From positions 1 through 64,000 of the forward strand of contig JANSXX010000001.1 in assembly GCA_024742815.1 (NCBI GenBank): a stretch of 64,000 nt of DNA, in the 5' to 3' direction. Below the pieces are notes generated by a model. That model was not told where the DNA came from. It saw only the letters and a program-made list of their open reading frames with translations, and did no database searches. This document shows, one piece after another, positions 27,271 through 35,346 of the stretch (position 1 is the first letter of the stretch; every line of letters starts with the position of its first letter). The stretch comes from HXMU1420-13 sp024742815 (GTDB lineage: Bacteria; Bacteroidota; Rhodothermia; Balneolales; Balneolaceae). Made by a program: the position numbers and the translations under genes.

Positions 27271-27294
27271 AAATAGTTTAATGTTGAACTATTT
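27271..27294. promoter_or_regulatory. Candidate operator upstream of yceI
   Basis: AAATAGTT and AACTATTT form a perfect 8-bp inverted repeat separated by TAATGTTG, centred 35 bp before the YceI start codon. The shape (TAGTTnnAnnnTTGAACTA) resembles MarR-family sites that control YceI genes in other bacteria, although no marR gene is nearby. Confidence 0.5.
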
Positions 27295-27317
27295 CAAACT
27301 TATAATTATTTATTACT

Positions 27318-27857
27318 ATGGAAACCGCCGTAAAAACTATTTGGAAAGTTGATCCTACTCATTCAGAAATTACTTTTAAAGTAAAGCACCTAGTTATCTC
27401 TACAGTAACCGGAAAATTCAAGTCGTTCGATGCAACTCTTGAGACCGAAAACGAAACTTTTGAAGGTGCACAAATTACTTTTAAAGCCGATATCGACAGT
27501 ATTGATACCGGAGTAGCTGATCGTGACGGGCACTTAAAGTCCGATGATTTTTTTAATGCAGAGAAATATCCTGAAATGACCTTCACATCTACTGAATTTA
27601 CTAAAACAGGGGAAGGAATATTTGCACTAAAAGGCAACCTTACCATTCGCGATATTACCAAAGAGATCACTTTAGATGTTGATCATGGTGGAACAGTTGT
27701 GGATCCTTATGGTCAGAAAAAAGCTGGTTTTGAAATATCAGGAGCGATAAACCGAAAAGAATTTGGTTTACAATGGAGCGCAATCACAGAAGCAGGTAGC
27801 GTTGTAGTAGCTGACACTGTTAAACTTGATCTCAATGTTCAAGTTGTTCAACAATAA
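27318..27857 (+). CDS. YceI family lipid-binding-like protein
   Basis: A 179-residue lipocalin-like barrel of the YceI family. Typical features are WKVDPTHSEITFKVKHL at the start, VTGKFKSFDATL, DTGVADRDGHLKSDDFF in the middle, YPEMTFTST and a C-terminal GLQWSAITEAGSVVVAD. The family binds amphiphiles such as polyisoprenoids. It has no signal peptide, unlike the E. coli protein, so it should be cytoplasmic, as in many Bacteroidota homologues. It is a single-gene unit with a palindromic operator upstream and its own terminator. Confidence 0.92.
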   Translation: METAVKTIWKVDPTHSEITFKVKHLVISTVTGKFKSFDATLETENETFEGAQITFKADIDSIDTGVADRDGHLKSDDFFNAEKYPEMTFTSTEFTKTGEGIFALKGNLTIRDITKEITLDVDHGGTVVDPYGQKKAGFEISGAINRKEFGLQWSAITEAGSVVVADTVKLDLNVQVVQQ

Positions 27858-27882
27858 GAGTAGAATCTTTAAAAAATGATAA

Positions 27883-27907
27883 AAGGTGCTTCCGGCACCT
27901 TTTTTTG
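27883..27907 (+). terminator. Rho-independent terminator after yceI
   Basis: AGGTGC and GCACCT pair around TTCCG, followed by a T7 run. It lies 25 bp after the YceI stop and before the isoaspartyl peptidase ribosome binding site. Confidence 0.88.
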
Positions 27908-27945
27908 TGTACTTTATTGAAATAGGGGAAACTAAAAAGGTACAT

Positions 27946-28941
27946 ATGAAAAACTATCTAACTCTTTTATTGATCCTTCTTATCGGAGGATTTGTTCAAG
28001 AAACGAACGCTCAAGAAACAAAGAAATGGGCCATAGCTCTGCACGGTGGGGCTGGTTATTATCCTAAAGATTCACCTTCTGAGCGTACTCAAGCATATAT
28101 GGAATCGCTCGAGGAAGCGCTGGCTGTTGGGACAGAAATATTAGAAAGTGGGGGTTCAGCTTTAGATGCCGTAGAAGCAACTATTCAATATCTGGAGAAT
28201 AACGAATTATATAATGCTGGAAGAGGCGCTGTTTTTACCGCTGAAGGTAAGAATGAATTGGATGCTGCATTTATGCACGGTAACACTTTAAACGCCGGAG
28301 CAATTACCGGAGTGACTACCGTTAAAAATCCAATATCACTTGCAAGAAAAGTAATGGAAGAATCCAATCATGTTTTTTTTGCTACTGATGGAGCGGAAAC
28401 CTTCGCCGATCAAACGGATGTTGAACGAGTGGATCCATTATATTTTAGAGTGGAAGAAAAATACGAACGCTGGAAACGAAGAAATGCCGGGCAAGGATAT
28501 AACCATGATGATACAAGTAGTGAGAATTCATGGAAAATGGGAACGGTAGGTTGTGTAGCGGTAGATAGCGATGGAAATATCGTTGCCGGTACATCTACAG
28601 GAGGAATGACAAACAAGCAATTTGGAAGAGTAGGGGATGTTCCAATTATTGGCTCCGGAACGTATGCGAACGATCTGGTTGCGGTATCAGCAACGGGTTG
28701 GGGTGAACGGATTATGTTAAACGTTTCTGCGCATGCACTAGCCATGCACATGAAATTCACGGAATCTACGCTTGAAGAATCTATGAGTTATTTAGTTGAT
28801 GATTTGCTGAATCCAAAAGAAGCTGGTTTTATCGCTGTTGATAAATATGGCAACATATCAATGCGCACCAATACCGGTTCGATGTTTAGAGCTGCAGCAG
28901 ATTCAGAAGGAATGAAAGAAATTGGAATCTGGGAGGATTAA
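27946..28941 (+). CDS. Isoaspartyl peptidase / L-asparaginase (plant type, exported)
   Basis: An Ntn-hydrolase of about 331 residues that hydrolyses isoaspartyl dipeptides and asparagine. The signal peptide ends near ETNAQ. The alpha-subunit has WAIALHGGAGYYP and NELYNAGRGAVFTAEG. The beta-subunit begins at the autocleavage site GTVGCVAVDSDGNIVAGTST with nucleophile Thr200, followed by GRVGDVPIIGSGTYAN. The ATG at 27946 has an AAAAAGG site at 5-nt spacing, and a longer TTG reading adds 20 residues before the signal and was rejected. It abuts the convergent acidic-protein gene with no gap. Confidence 0.93.
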   Translation: MKNYLTLLLILLIGGFVQETNAQETKKWAIALHGGAGYYPKDSPSERTQAYMESLEEALAVGTEILESGGSALDAVEATIQYLENNELYNAGRGAVFTAEGKNELDAAFMHGNTLNAGAITGVTTVKNPISLARKVMEESNHVFFATDGAETFADQTDVERVDPLYFRVEEKYERWKRRNAGQGYNHDDTSSENSWKMGTVGCVAVDSDGNIVAGTSTGGMTNKQFGRVGDVPIIGSGTYANDLVAVSATGWGERIMLNVSAHALAMHMKFTESTLEESMSYLVDDLLNPKEAGFIAVDKYGNISMRTNTGSMFRAAADSEGMKEIGIWED

Positions 28942-29706
28942 TTAATCCAATCGATTATAGAATCGATCTCTCAATTCCTGAACGTAAACGCCCACATCGT
29001 TACGGAGCTCGAAAATACGCTCGTGGAAGTCGCCATAATCAGAAGCGTTAAAATATTCCTCAGAACGTTGGGCTTGCAATAGTGCTAAGGCCAAATTGGA
29101 GCATTTAAGTGCTTTTTTGGTATAAGCTATGTTTGCCCCAATGTATTCCGGCTCGAAACCAAAAGAGTAACCGCCGGCTAACTTTGCACCAATTTTTAAG
29201 GTTTCTCCAACAAATTCCTGAAAGGATTTGGTCTGATATTTTTCATCTACCGATTCAGCCCATTTTAAAACGTCAACGGCTAATTCTCTGGAGCGATTAA
29301 AAATGAGAAGGTTATCTAACGATCCGTAATCGGAACTGGCAAAATCTTCACTTAATGCTTTCCATTCCTCACCGGAATCAAAATCATCCATTTCCTCGAG
29401 TTCATCAAATTCATCCTGAGCTCCGAAAAGAAAATCTTCATCATCGTAATCATCTTCATCGTCCCATTCGTCTTCTTCCTCGGGGAAGTACGCTTCGTCG
29501 AGTAAAAGCTCTTCTTCCACGTATGCCTCAAAGGCATCATCTTCGTCCTGACTTTCTTGTAGCAAAGTGATCCAGCGCGGAATGTTGCCTTTCGGATCAG
29601 AGGAGATGAAACGGCGGAGTTGATCGCTTTTTCGTTCTACTTCATCAAGATGAGCTTCCCACTTGTGTTCGTCCCAAAGCTCGTCGTCGAATCCATCAAA
29701 ATTCAT
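28942..29706 (-). CDS. Hypothetical acidic protein
   Basis: A 254-residue soluble protein I do not recognise. The N-terminal third is helical with conserved-looking Trp residues (DELWDEHKWEAHLDEVERKS). Residues about 65-105 are an extreme acidic run of Asp/Glu (EEEDEWDDEDDYDDEDFLFG). The C-terminal half is helical and Tyr/Phe-rich, with KIGAKLAGGYSFGFEPEYIG near residue 172 and a helix ending in VQELRDRFYNRL. No signal peptide. The acidic linker suggests halophilic adaptation or nucleic-acid mimicry, but this is speculation. The 119-bp upstream gap repeats GTGGAAAAATA twice (29781-29811). Confidence 0.7.
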   Translation of the reverse strand: MNFDGFDDELWDEHKWEAHLDEVERKSDQLRRFISSDPKGNIPRWITLLQESQDEDDAFEAYVEEELLLDEAYFPEEEDEWDDEDDYDDEDFLFGAQDEFDELEEMDDFDSGEEWKALSEDFASSDYGSLDNLLIFNRSRELAVDVLKWAESVDEKYQTKSFQEFVGETLKIGAKLAGGYSFGFEPEYIGANIAYTKKALKCSNLALALLQAQRSEEYFNASDYGDFHERIFELRNDVGVYVQELRDRFYNRLD

Positions 29707-29825
29707 ATATGCAGATACCTACTATCGATGGTTGTTAGTTTACCATAGAAAAACAATTCTACGGTAGATTGCAATACTACGTGGAAAAATAACGCTTTTT
29801 GTGGAAAAATAGTCTTAGAATTCAA

Positions 29826-30659
29826 TCATAATCGTTTTAGTACACCAATAATAACCTGAGTCATTTTTGGTTCTGCCATTCCGGCCGCTTCTAGAACGTC
29901 ATCCAAACTTACCGGTTCAAGCGCATCGGGGAAACATTCGTCGGTAATAACAGAAATACCAAGAACTTCGAGGCCCATGTGCACCGCACTTATAACTTCC
30001 GGTACCGTACTCATGCCTACAACATCTGCACCAAGTTGACGCATGTATCTATATTCGGCTTTCGTTTCAAGCATTGGGCCGGAGATTGCCAAATAAATAC
30101 CTTCGTGCATTTTTATGGAAAGGTCGAGCGCTACATTTTCTGCAGTTTCGATCAGTCGCTCGGTATAAGGTTCGCTCATATCAGGAAAACGAGGACCTAG
30201 TTCGTCATCATTTGGACCGATCAGGGGATTATCACCCAAAAAATTAATATGGTCGTTGATGAGCATAATGTCGCCACGCTGGAAGTTTGGATTCAAACCT
30301 CCACAAGCGTTACTAACTATTAAGGTTTGCACACCTAAATTCCGAGCTACACGAACCGGAAATACAATTTCCTGCATGGTATATCCTTCGTAATAATGAA
30401 AACGACCTTGCATGGCAACCACAGGCTTGCCGCCTAAGTGACCAAATAGTAAACGTCCGTGATGACTTTCTACAGTGGAAACAGGAAAATGGGGAATCTG
30501 ATCATACTCAATAGCCTTAAGCACATCTATTTCTTCGGCGAGTTGACCTAAACCTGTCCCCAAAATGAGTAAGTATTCAGGTTTAAAATCTCCAATTTCA
30601 TGCGTTAAATAATGAACGGCTTCATCGCGTTTTTTTCTAAACTCTGCTACAGTATCCAA
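29826..30659 (-). CDS. punA: Purine nucleoside phosphorylase
   Basis: A 277-residue trimeric-type (PNP-I/PunA) enzyme that phosphorolyses inosine and guanosine. Motifs: ILGTGLGQLAEEID for phosphate, STVESHHGRLLFG, GRFHYYEGY, SNACGGLNPNFQRGDIM, DHINFLGDNPLIGPN, GMSTVPEVISAVHMGL and the base-contacting SVITDECFPD. The start is a TTG at 30659: an in-frame TAG lies two codons upstream and no ATG precedes the first conserved motif. It is the last gene of a leftward cluster after divIVA, 13 bp away. Confidence 0.93.
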   Translation of the reverse strand: MDTVAEFRKKRDEAVHYLTHEIGDFKPEYLLILGTGLGQLAEEIDVLKAIEYDQIPHFPVSTVESHHGRLLFGHLGGKPVVAMQGRFHYYEGYTMQEIVFPVRVARNLGVQTLIVSNACGGLNPNFQRGDIMLINDHINFLGDNPLIGPNDDELGPRFPDMSEPYTERLIETAENVALDLSIKMHEGIYLAISGPMLETKAEYRYMRQLGADVVGMSTVPEVISAVHMGLEVLGISVITDECFPDALEPVSLDDVLEAAGMAEPKMTQVIIGVLKRL

Positions 30660-30672
30660 TGGCTAATTCGTT

Positions 30673-31368
30673 TTAATCGATTTCGTCTAAAATATCATCT
30701 AAGCGCTCTGATCCCGGAGGATAGGAGTCGTCGTCTGAATTCATGAAACTAGTATCAATATCCGAAGATGTCTGGTCGGCTTCATCGTCAAAGGTAAAGC
30801 GCGAGTTGGTAGAATTTTCTTCTGCTTTGATTTTATCTGTTTCAATCACGTCAACATTCTTATCGGCGCTTTTTTGAATAGGTTCTTCTTCTTTTTCATT
30901 AAATGAGAAGATCTTCATTTCATCATCCTTAAACTTAGAGATGGTAGAAGACGCATTTTCGAGATAGGATGAGATTCCTACAATAATTTCTTCTCTTTTA
31001 TCTAATAATCGCAGAATACTTTGGCGGATATGTGCTTTTTCATGATGGGCTTCCTTCACAATAGTTTCTGCTTCCAAATGGGCTTTATCAACAAGATTTT
31101 TTGCTTCTAAACGAGCATTATCCATTTTTTGAGCAACCGACTCTTTGGTAGTTTGTAATGTTTCATGAAGCGCTTCTTCAACACGTTCATAGTGTTTAAC
31201 ACGATCAGTCAATTTCTCAATTTGATCTTCAAGCTCCTGATTTTTGGTAATCAGGTTTTCATATTCGTTAGAAACTAGCGTTAAAAAAGATTGTACCTCG
31301 GCAACATCAAAGCCACGTAAAGATTTTTCAAACTGTTGCTGTTTAATCTCAATCGGTGTGATCTTCAT
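30673..31368 (-). CDS. divIVA: DivIVA domain-containing protein
   Basis: A 231-residue coiled-coil protein. It begins MKITPIEIKQQQFEKSLRGF, followed by DVAEVQSFL, the N-terminal DivIVA lipid-binding hook, and continues as a long coiled coil to about residue 165. The C-terminus is acidic and disordered, ending SERLDDILDEID. DivIVA proteins mark negatively curved membrane and recruit division or growth factors. The neighbours, two small membrane coiled-coil proteins and a YggS protein, recall the ylmE-to-divIVA cluster of Firmicutes, although ylmF, ylmG and ylmH are missing. Confidence 0.88.
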   Translation of the reverse strand: MKITPIEIKQQQFEKSLRGFDVAEVQSFLTLVSNEYENLITKNQELEDQIEKLTDRVKHYERVEEALHETLQTTKESVAQKMDNARLEAKNLVDKAHLEAETIVKEAHHEKAHIRQSILRLLDKREEIIVGISSYLENASSTISKFKDDEMKIFSFNEKEEEPIQKSADKNVDVIETDKIKAEENSTNSRFTFDDEADQTSSDIDTSFMNSDDDSYPPGSERLDDILDEID

Positions 31369-31413
31369 ATTCTGTAGATTATTTGATGAACGAAAAGCGC
31401 TTTAAAGTACTAT

Positions 31414-31764
31414 TTATTCATTTAACATGTTCCGCAGATTACTGTCGCCCGATTTTTTTACTTCTTCTCGTTGCTCCTCATCTTCAATCTCAATATCCCC
31501 TGTAGTCTCGCTTTCTTCGGGGATCAAAATACGCTCTTCTTCCAGATCGCTAATTATTGCTTCAACATTATTTAATCGACGTTCAGTAGTCTTTTTGAAA
31601 TCAGCCAGGGCTCTAAAAAACTGAGGATTAAGATCACTGCTCGATGGATTTTTACGTTCAATAGCCGCTCTTATTAAACTGAAAATATTGTACATGATAA
31701 AAGCGGCAAAACCGGTACCAAATACTATGGCTACAACAGATATAATTAATTCTTCTTCCGACAT
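31414..31764 (-). CDS. PspB-like membrane coiled-coil protein (1)
   Basis: A 116-residue protein: one N-terminal transmembrane helix (VVAIVFGTGFAAFIMYNIFS), a coiled coil containing RRLNNVEAIISDLEEER, and an acidic tail (DIEIEDEEQREE). The pattern of a short membrane anchor, a coiled coil and a L-E-x-I-x-x-D/L core resembles phage-shock protein B. It appears paralogous to the gene 3 bp upstream. Function is not established. It could couple envelope stress to the DivIVA protein encoded next to it. Confidence 0.6.
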   Translation of the reverse strand: MSEEELIISVVAIVFGTGFAAFIMYNIFSLIRAAIERKNPSSSDLNPQFFRALADFKKTTERRLNNVEAIISDLEEERILIPEESETTGDIEIEDEEQREEVKKSGDSNLRNMLNE

Positions 31765-31767
31765 GTG

Positions 31768-32058
31768 TTAACCTCTCACTCGGGATGAGTTCTTGTTGTC
31801 ATCATCAAGATCATTTTTAATCTCTATATCGTCAAGGGTAATTTCTGGTTGTTTTTCTTCTAAATCTGTAACAATAGTTTCCAGATGTTCTACCCGAGAT
31901 TTTAGGTTGAAAATCATCTTACGCAGTTCTTGTGCTTCTTTAGAACTGGTAAGCCGTTTTTCTTCCAATTTCATTTCCTTTTCTCTGATTGAAGTGTACA
32001 TGCCACCAGCAATAGCTACGATTGCGATAATGGCCCACCATGGAAGTCCGAATAACAT
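31768..32058 (-). CDS. PspB-like membrane coiled-coil protein (2)
   Basis: A 96-residue protein: an N-terminal transmembrane helix (PWWAIIAIVAIAGGMYTSI), a basic juxtamembrane segment, then a coiled coil ending NLKSRVEHLETIVTDLEEKQ and an acidic tail. This C-terminal pattern is close to PspB's RIQALESIL segment, and phage-shock protein B is the best match I can suggest from memory. It forms a tandem pair with the following gene, sharing helix, coiled coil and acidic tail. No PspA or PspC is in the window. Confidence 0.6.
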   Translation of the reverse strand: MLFGLPWWAIIAIVAIAGGMYTSIREKEMKLEEKRLTSSKEAQELRKMIFNLKSRVEHLETIVTDLEEKQPEITLDDIEIKNDLDDDNKNSSRVRG

Positions 32059-32116
32059 AATGCCCTTGATTTAGATTTTTGAAATAAAGTGGTAACGGCT
32101 ACGCAAATAATCAACC

Positions 32117-32815
32117 TTAGTTTCGTGATCCAAATATGGCACTTCCAATGCGAACCATGGTAGAGCCTTCTTCTATGGCAACTTCAAAATCGTTGCTCAT
32201 TCCCATCGATAATTCGGTAAGATCGATGTTGCCTCCGTTTAAATGTTGATGCGCATCAAAAGCAGACTTCAGCAGTTTAAACTCATCGCGTACCTCTTCA
32301 GGGTCATCTACAAAGTGTGCCATCCCCATAAGCCCTTTTACAGTGATATTTGGGTAATTTTTGGCTTTACTTAAAATTGCCTCGAGATCCGTTATGTCAC
32401 AGCCACTTTTTTGATCTTCATCACTAATATTAACCTGAATGAGCACATTTACGTGATGATTGTTCTGATTAGCGCGCTTATCAATTTCTTTCAGATATTT
32501 TGCTTTACCCACCGAATGAATCCAGTTTACTCGATGTGTAATGTATTTGATTTTATTCGATTGCATAGTGCCGATCATATGCCATTGAGCCTCTGAATGA
32601 TCAATTTCATCCATTTTTGATTGGAGTTCTTGCATACGGTTTTCCCCAAAGTGAAGCTGTCCGGCATTTAAAGCTTTTAGAATAGCCTCATTTGGTTTGG
32701 TTTTGCTTACTGCAATTAATGTAATCTCTTTGGGGTCTCGTCCTGATCGTTCAGCTGCAGCTGTAATTCGGTTTCTAATTTCCTCTAAGTTCGTTTTAAT
32801 ATCGTCAGTTACCAT
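32117..32815 (-). CDS. YggS family pyridoxal phosphate homeostasis protein
   Basis: A 232-residue PLP-binding TIM-barrel protein (YggS/YlmE/PROSC). PLP-lysine lies in TLIAVSKTKP near residue 34, and further signatures are LHFGENRMQEL, WHMIGTMQSNK, HSVGKAKYL, VLIQVNISDEDQKSGCD, GLMGMAH and LSMGMSNDFEVAIEEGSTMVRIGSAIFG (split in two blocks). It buffers cellular PLP and affects amino-acid balance. It is first in a leftward gene series with two membrane coiled-coil genes, divIVA and punA. The upstream 193 bp is a divergent promoter region with the Nif3 gene. Confidence 0.94.
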   Translation of the reverse strand: MVTDDIKTNLEEIRNRITAAAERSGRDPKEITLIAVSKTKPNEAILKALNAGQLHFGENRMQELQSKMDEIDHSEAQWHMIGTMQSNKIKYITHRVNWIHSVGKAKYLKEIDKRANQNNHHVNVLIQVNISDEDQKSGCDITDLEAILSKAKNYPNITVKGLMGMAHFVDDPEEVRDEFKLLKSAFDAHQHLNGGNIDLTELSMGMSNDFEVAIEEGSTMVRIGSAIFGSRN

Positions 32816-33008
32816 CTGTAAAAAGTTTGGAGATTGGTTTATTTATTCAACCATAAGTTAGCCTTTTAAAATTCGCGTTTTAATCGTATTTTTTGTGGTT
32901 CAAAAGAATGTGTAATTATTCTAGATTTTTTGGTACAAATTAATCACTCCAACATAGGCCGTTTGTCGGGCCGCTTTTCTAAACATAAAACATCAGAGGA
33001 TAGATAAA

Positions 33009-34070
33009 GTGGCAACCCAAATCCGACATATATCTACCTTTTTGAATCAGTGGGCACCGCCCAAAATAAAGATGGATTACGATAATGTCGGGCTATTGGT
33101 AGGAGACCCAAACACAGAAGTACACGCCATCCTCACTTGCCTTGATGTTACAAACGCTGTTGTAGAAGAAGCCATATCTAAAAAAGTACAACTCATTGTA
33201 GCACATCATCCATTAATCTTTAGCAAAATTGGATCGATTACCCCAACAAACGAACAAGGGAAAATCATCTATAAGTTGATAAAGAATGATATTGGACTAT
33301 TAGTTGCTCATACAAATTTAGATGCTGCTCTTGATGGCGTATCATTTGTTTTAGCTAATATTCTTGGACTAGATAACCTCAGGTTTTTAGATAAAAGTTA
33401 TCGCATCAGTCGCAAAATCAGGCTGGTAACTGCACACGATGATGCTGAAGCCGTGTTAAAATTGCTGAATTATTACTCAGCCGAAGAAGCGCATTATTTT
33501 ACGGTAGAAAATCGTGAACATGGCTTGAAATGTTTTGAGGCAATCATCGATCAACACCATGTTGCTGAATTGCGTGCAGGCTTAGAAAAAGAAGGTTTGT
33601 TGAAAGCCGGCTCATTTCAAGTAACAGAATTGTCGTCGCCCTCACAGAATTTTGGTTTGGGAGTTATTGGTGAATATCCTGAAGAAGGTGTGGGTAAAAA
33701 TGAATTCCTACACCTGATATCCAAAGCGTTAAACTTACGCGCCGTACGCTTTTCCGGTGATGTTGACCGAATTAAAAAAGTAGCGGTATGCGGAGGCTCC
33801 GGTATCTCGCTAAAAAATAAAGCGCTCAAGTCAGGTGCTCAGGCATTTATCACAGCAGACATTAAGTACCACGATTTTTTTACGGAGTCTGATAATTTCT
33901 TATTGGTTGATGTGGGGCATTACGAGAGTGAGTTTCCGATTGTTGAAGAGTTAAAAAATGAACTATCGGATGCATTCGATGACTTGAAAGTGTTTGCCAC
34001 GAAGACGGTTACCAATCCTATGAATATTTACGTTTCTGATATTGAACCACAATCCATTCATCAAAGCTGA
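33009..34070 (+). CDS. Nif3-like dinuclear metal centre protein
   Basis: A 353-residue protein of the NIF3/YqfO family. Metal ligands are visible in LIVAHHPLIF near residue 66, AHTNLDAALDGV near 103, and the C-terminal ADIKYHDFF and DVGHYESEF. The ~120-residue insertion between the two halves, with HYFTVENREHGLKCFEAI, is the PII/CutA-like domain of the long Nif3 type. Some members have GTP cyclohydrolase-like activity, but the biological role is unsettled. It starts with GTG after an AGAGGA site. The downstream coiled-coil gene is a frequent partner of Nif3. Confidence 0.9.
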   Translation: MATQIRHISTFLNQWAPPKIKMDYDNVGLLVGDPNTEVHAILTCLDVTNAVVEEAISKKVQLIVAHHPLIFSKIGSITPTNEQGKIIYKLIKNDIGLLVAHTNLDAALDGVSFVLANILGLDNLRFLDKSYRISRKIRLVTAHDDAEAVLKLLNYYSAEEAHYFTVENREHGLKCFEAIIDQHHVAELRAGLEKEGLLKAGSFQVTELSSPSQNFGLGVIGEYPEEGVGKNEFLHLISKALNLRAVRFSGDVDRIKKVAVCGGSGISLKNKALKSGAQAFITADIKYHDFFTESDNFLLVDVGHYESEFPIVEELKNELSDAFDDLKVFATKTVTNPMNIYVSDIEPQSIHQS

Positions 34071-34083
34071 TTAACAATTATAC

Positions 34084-34818
34084 ATGAAAGAAGTACTGCA
34101 ACAACTCGCGAATCTTCAATACATAGATAGTAGAATCGATGAGATCAAGCAACTAAGAGGCGATCTTCCGGAAGAAATACTGGATATCGAAACCGATATT
34201 GCACGAGGAGAGTCGAAGCTGAATAAGCTTAAAGAAGAGGAAAAAAATCTGATGGTTGAGTATGATAACCTTAAACTGGAAGTCACATCTTCTGAGGAAA
34301 AGGTTAAAAAATACGAAGACCAACAACTAACAGTTCGCAATAACCGCGAATACGATGCGCTTACCAAAGAAATTGAAGTGCAGAAGCAAATCATCGAAAA
34401 TAATAAAGCACGTTTAATAGAGATTGAAAAACGCCAGGAGTCAATCGGCCCGGAAATTGAGGTAGCCGAAAAAAATCTTGCTGAAATAAAGACCCTATAC
34501 AATGCCAAGCAAAACAGCCTTGAGCAAGTGATGAAGTCTACACAGGAAGAAGAAGATGTGCTGGAAGCGAAACGCGATGAAGTTGAGAAAGAAATTGATC
34601 AACGATATATCCGTAATTATAAGCGTTTACGAAATGGTCTAAATAACGGTATTGCAGTTGTTGCCATGGATAGAGGTGCTGCTTTAGGTATGGCACTACC
34701 CCCACAAACGCAGGTAGAAGTTCGTCGAATGAATAAGATTATCACCGACGAAAATAGTGGCCGTATTGTAGTAGATCAGTCATTTTTTGATAATGCAAAG
34801 AAGAATCTGTCGCTCTAA
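34084..34818 (+). CDS. Coiled-coil protein of the C4 zinc-ribbon (CT398-like) family, cysteines lost
   Basis: A 244-residue protein: a long antiparallel coiled coil (residues ~5-175) and a small C-terminal domain. Relatives end in a zinc ribbon with two Cys-x-x-Cys knuckles around PPQ and GRI. Here the same segment reads DRGAALGMALPPQTQVEV and ITDENSGRIVVDQSF, so the fold motifs remain but all four cysteines are replaced. The gene contains no other cysteine pair. It follows the Nif3 gene by 13 bp, the usual pairing. It probably keeps a structural or scaffolding role without zinc. Confidence 0.8.
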   Translation: MKEVLQQLANLQYIDSRIDEIKQLRGDLPEEILDIETDIARGESKLNKLKEEEKNLMVEYDNLKLEVTSSEEKVKKYEDQQLTVRNNREYDALTKEIEVQKQIIENNKARLIEIEKRQESIGPEIEVAEKNLAEIKTLYNAKQNSLEQVMKSTQEEEDVLEAKRDEVEKEIDQRYIRNYKRLRNGLNNGIAVVAMDRGAALGMALPPQTQVEVRRMNKIITDENSGRIVVDQSFFDNAKKNLSL

Positions 34819-34856
34819 GCGATAGTGATCAGCATAGTGGTTGAAAGGGAGGCAGT

Positions 34857-34885
34857 ATTGCTTCCCTTTTTTATTTGTATCTTTA
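34857..34885 (+). promoter_or_regulatory. Candidate rnpB promoter
   Basis: ATTG (34857-34860) and TATCTTTA (34878-34885), 17 bp apart, resemble the Bacteroidota -33 (TTTG) and -7 (TAnnTTTG) elements. The -7 box ends about 3-6 bp before the predicted 5' end of the RNase P RNA. Confidence 0.55.
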
Positions 34886-35039
34886 TTGCCGGAAAAGCTG
34901 GGCAATCACTTCGAATTTTAATTCGGGGAGGAAAGTCCGGACACCAACAAGCACCACGCTCAGCGATCCTTAGGGCGTAGCTGAGGCGCTTATTTGGCGA
35001 CGAATATGCGACAGATAGTGCAACAGAAAAGAAACAGCC

Positions 35040-35176
35040 CCAGCGCAGAGCGCTGGAAAATTCCAAATTCCAAAAAATCAATTAACAAACAATGTTTAAA
35101 CTATTTAAGGTTTAAAAATTGAAGTTTGTTTGAATTTTGGAATTTAACAATTGGAATTTCCAACGCTCTGCGTTGG
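35040..35176 (+). repeat. Long palindromic insert in helix P12 of RNase P RNA
   Basis: The base is CCAGCGCAGAGCG (35040-35052) pairing with CGCTCTGCGTTGG (35164-35176), one G-U in 13 pairs. Inside, AT-rich nested inverted repeats of the word AATTCCAA (35059-35077 against 35137-35160) and ACAAAC/GTTTGT, TTTAAAC/GTTTAAA continue the hairpin. In E. coli P12 is about 23 nt. The AT-rich word content is unlike the GC-rich base and looks like an intergenic repeat that entered the helix tip. Confidence 0.85.
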
Positions 35177-35330
35177 TGGTGATGGTGAAAAGGTGAGGTA
35201 AGAGCTCACCGTGTGTTACCGTGAGGTACACAGCTAGGTAAACCTCGTGGGGTGCAAGTTCACGTAGGGCAGTATTCGCCGCTTGTCGAGACGCTGTCGG
35301 GTAGAATGCACCAGATAAATGATTGCCGAA

Positions 35331-35346
35331 TCCGCTAGCTGGCGGA
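35331..35346 (+). repeat. 16-bp palindrome inserted near the 3' end of rnpB
   Basis: TCCGCTAGCTGGCGGA sits between the conserved ATGATTGCCG and AACAGAATTCGGCTTATAGG parts of RNase P RNA, where a short joining segment is normal. It matches the 16-mer at 25225-25240 in the tRNA-Arg relic at 13 of 16 positions, so both are probably copies of one mobile or recurrent word. Confidence 0.7.

Noticed and set aside
29757..29768. Second BlaI operator (TTCTACGGTAGA) upstream of the acidic gene
   Set aside because: The spacing is wrong for TACAnnTGTA, the palindrome is only 11 bp and there is no link to the bla operon.
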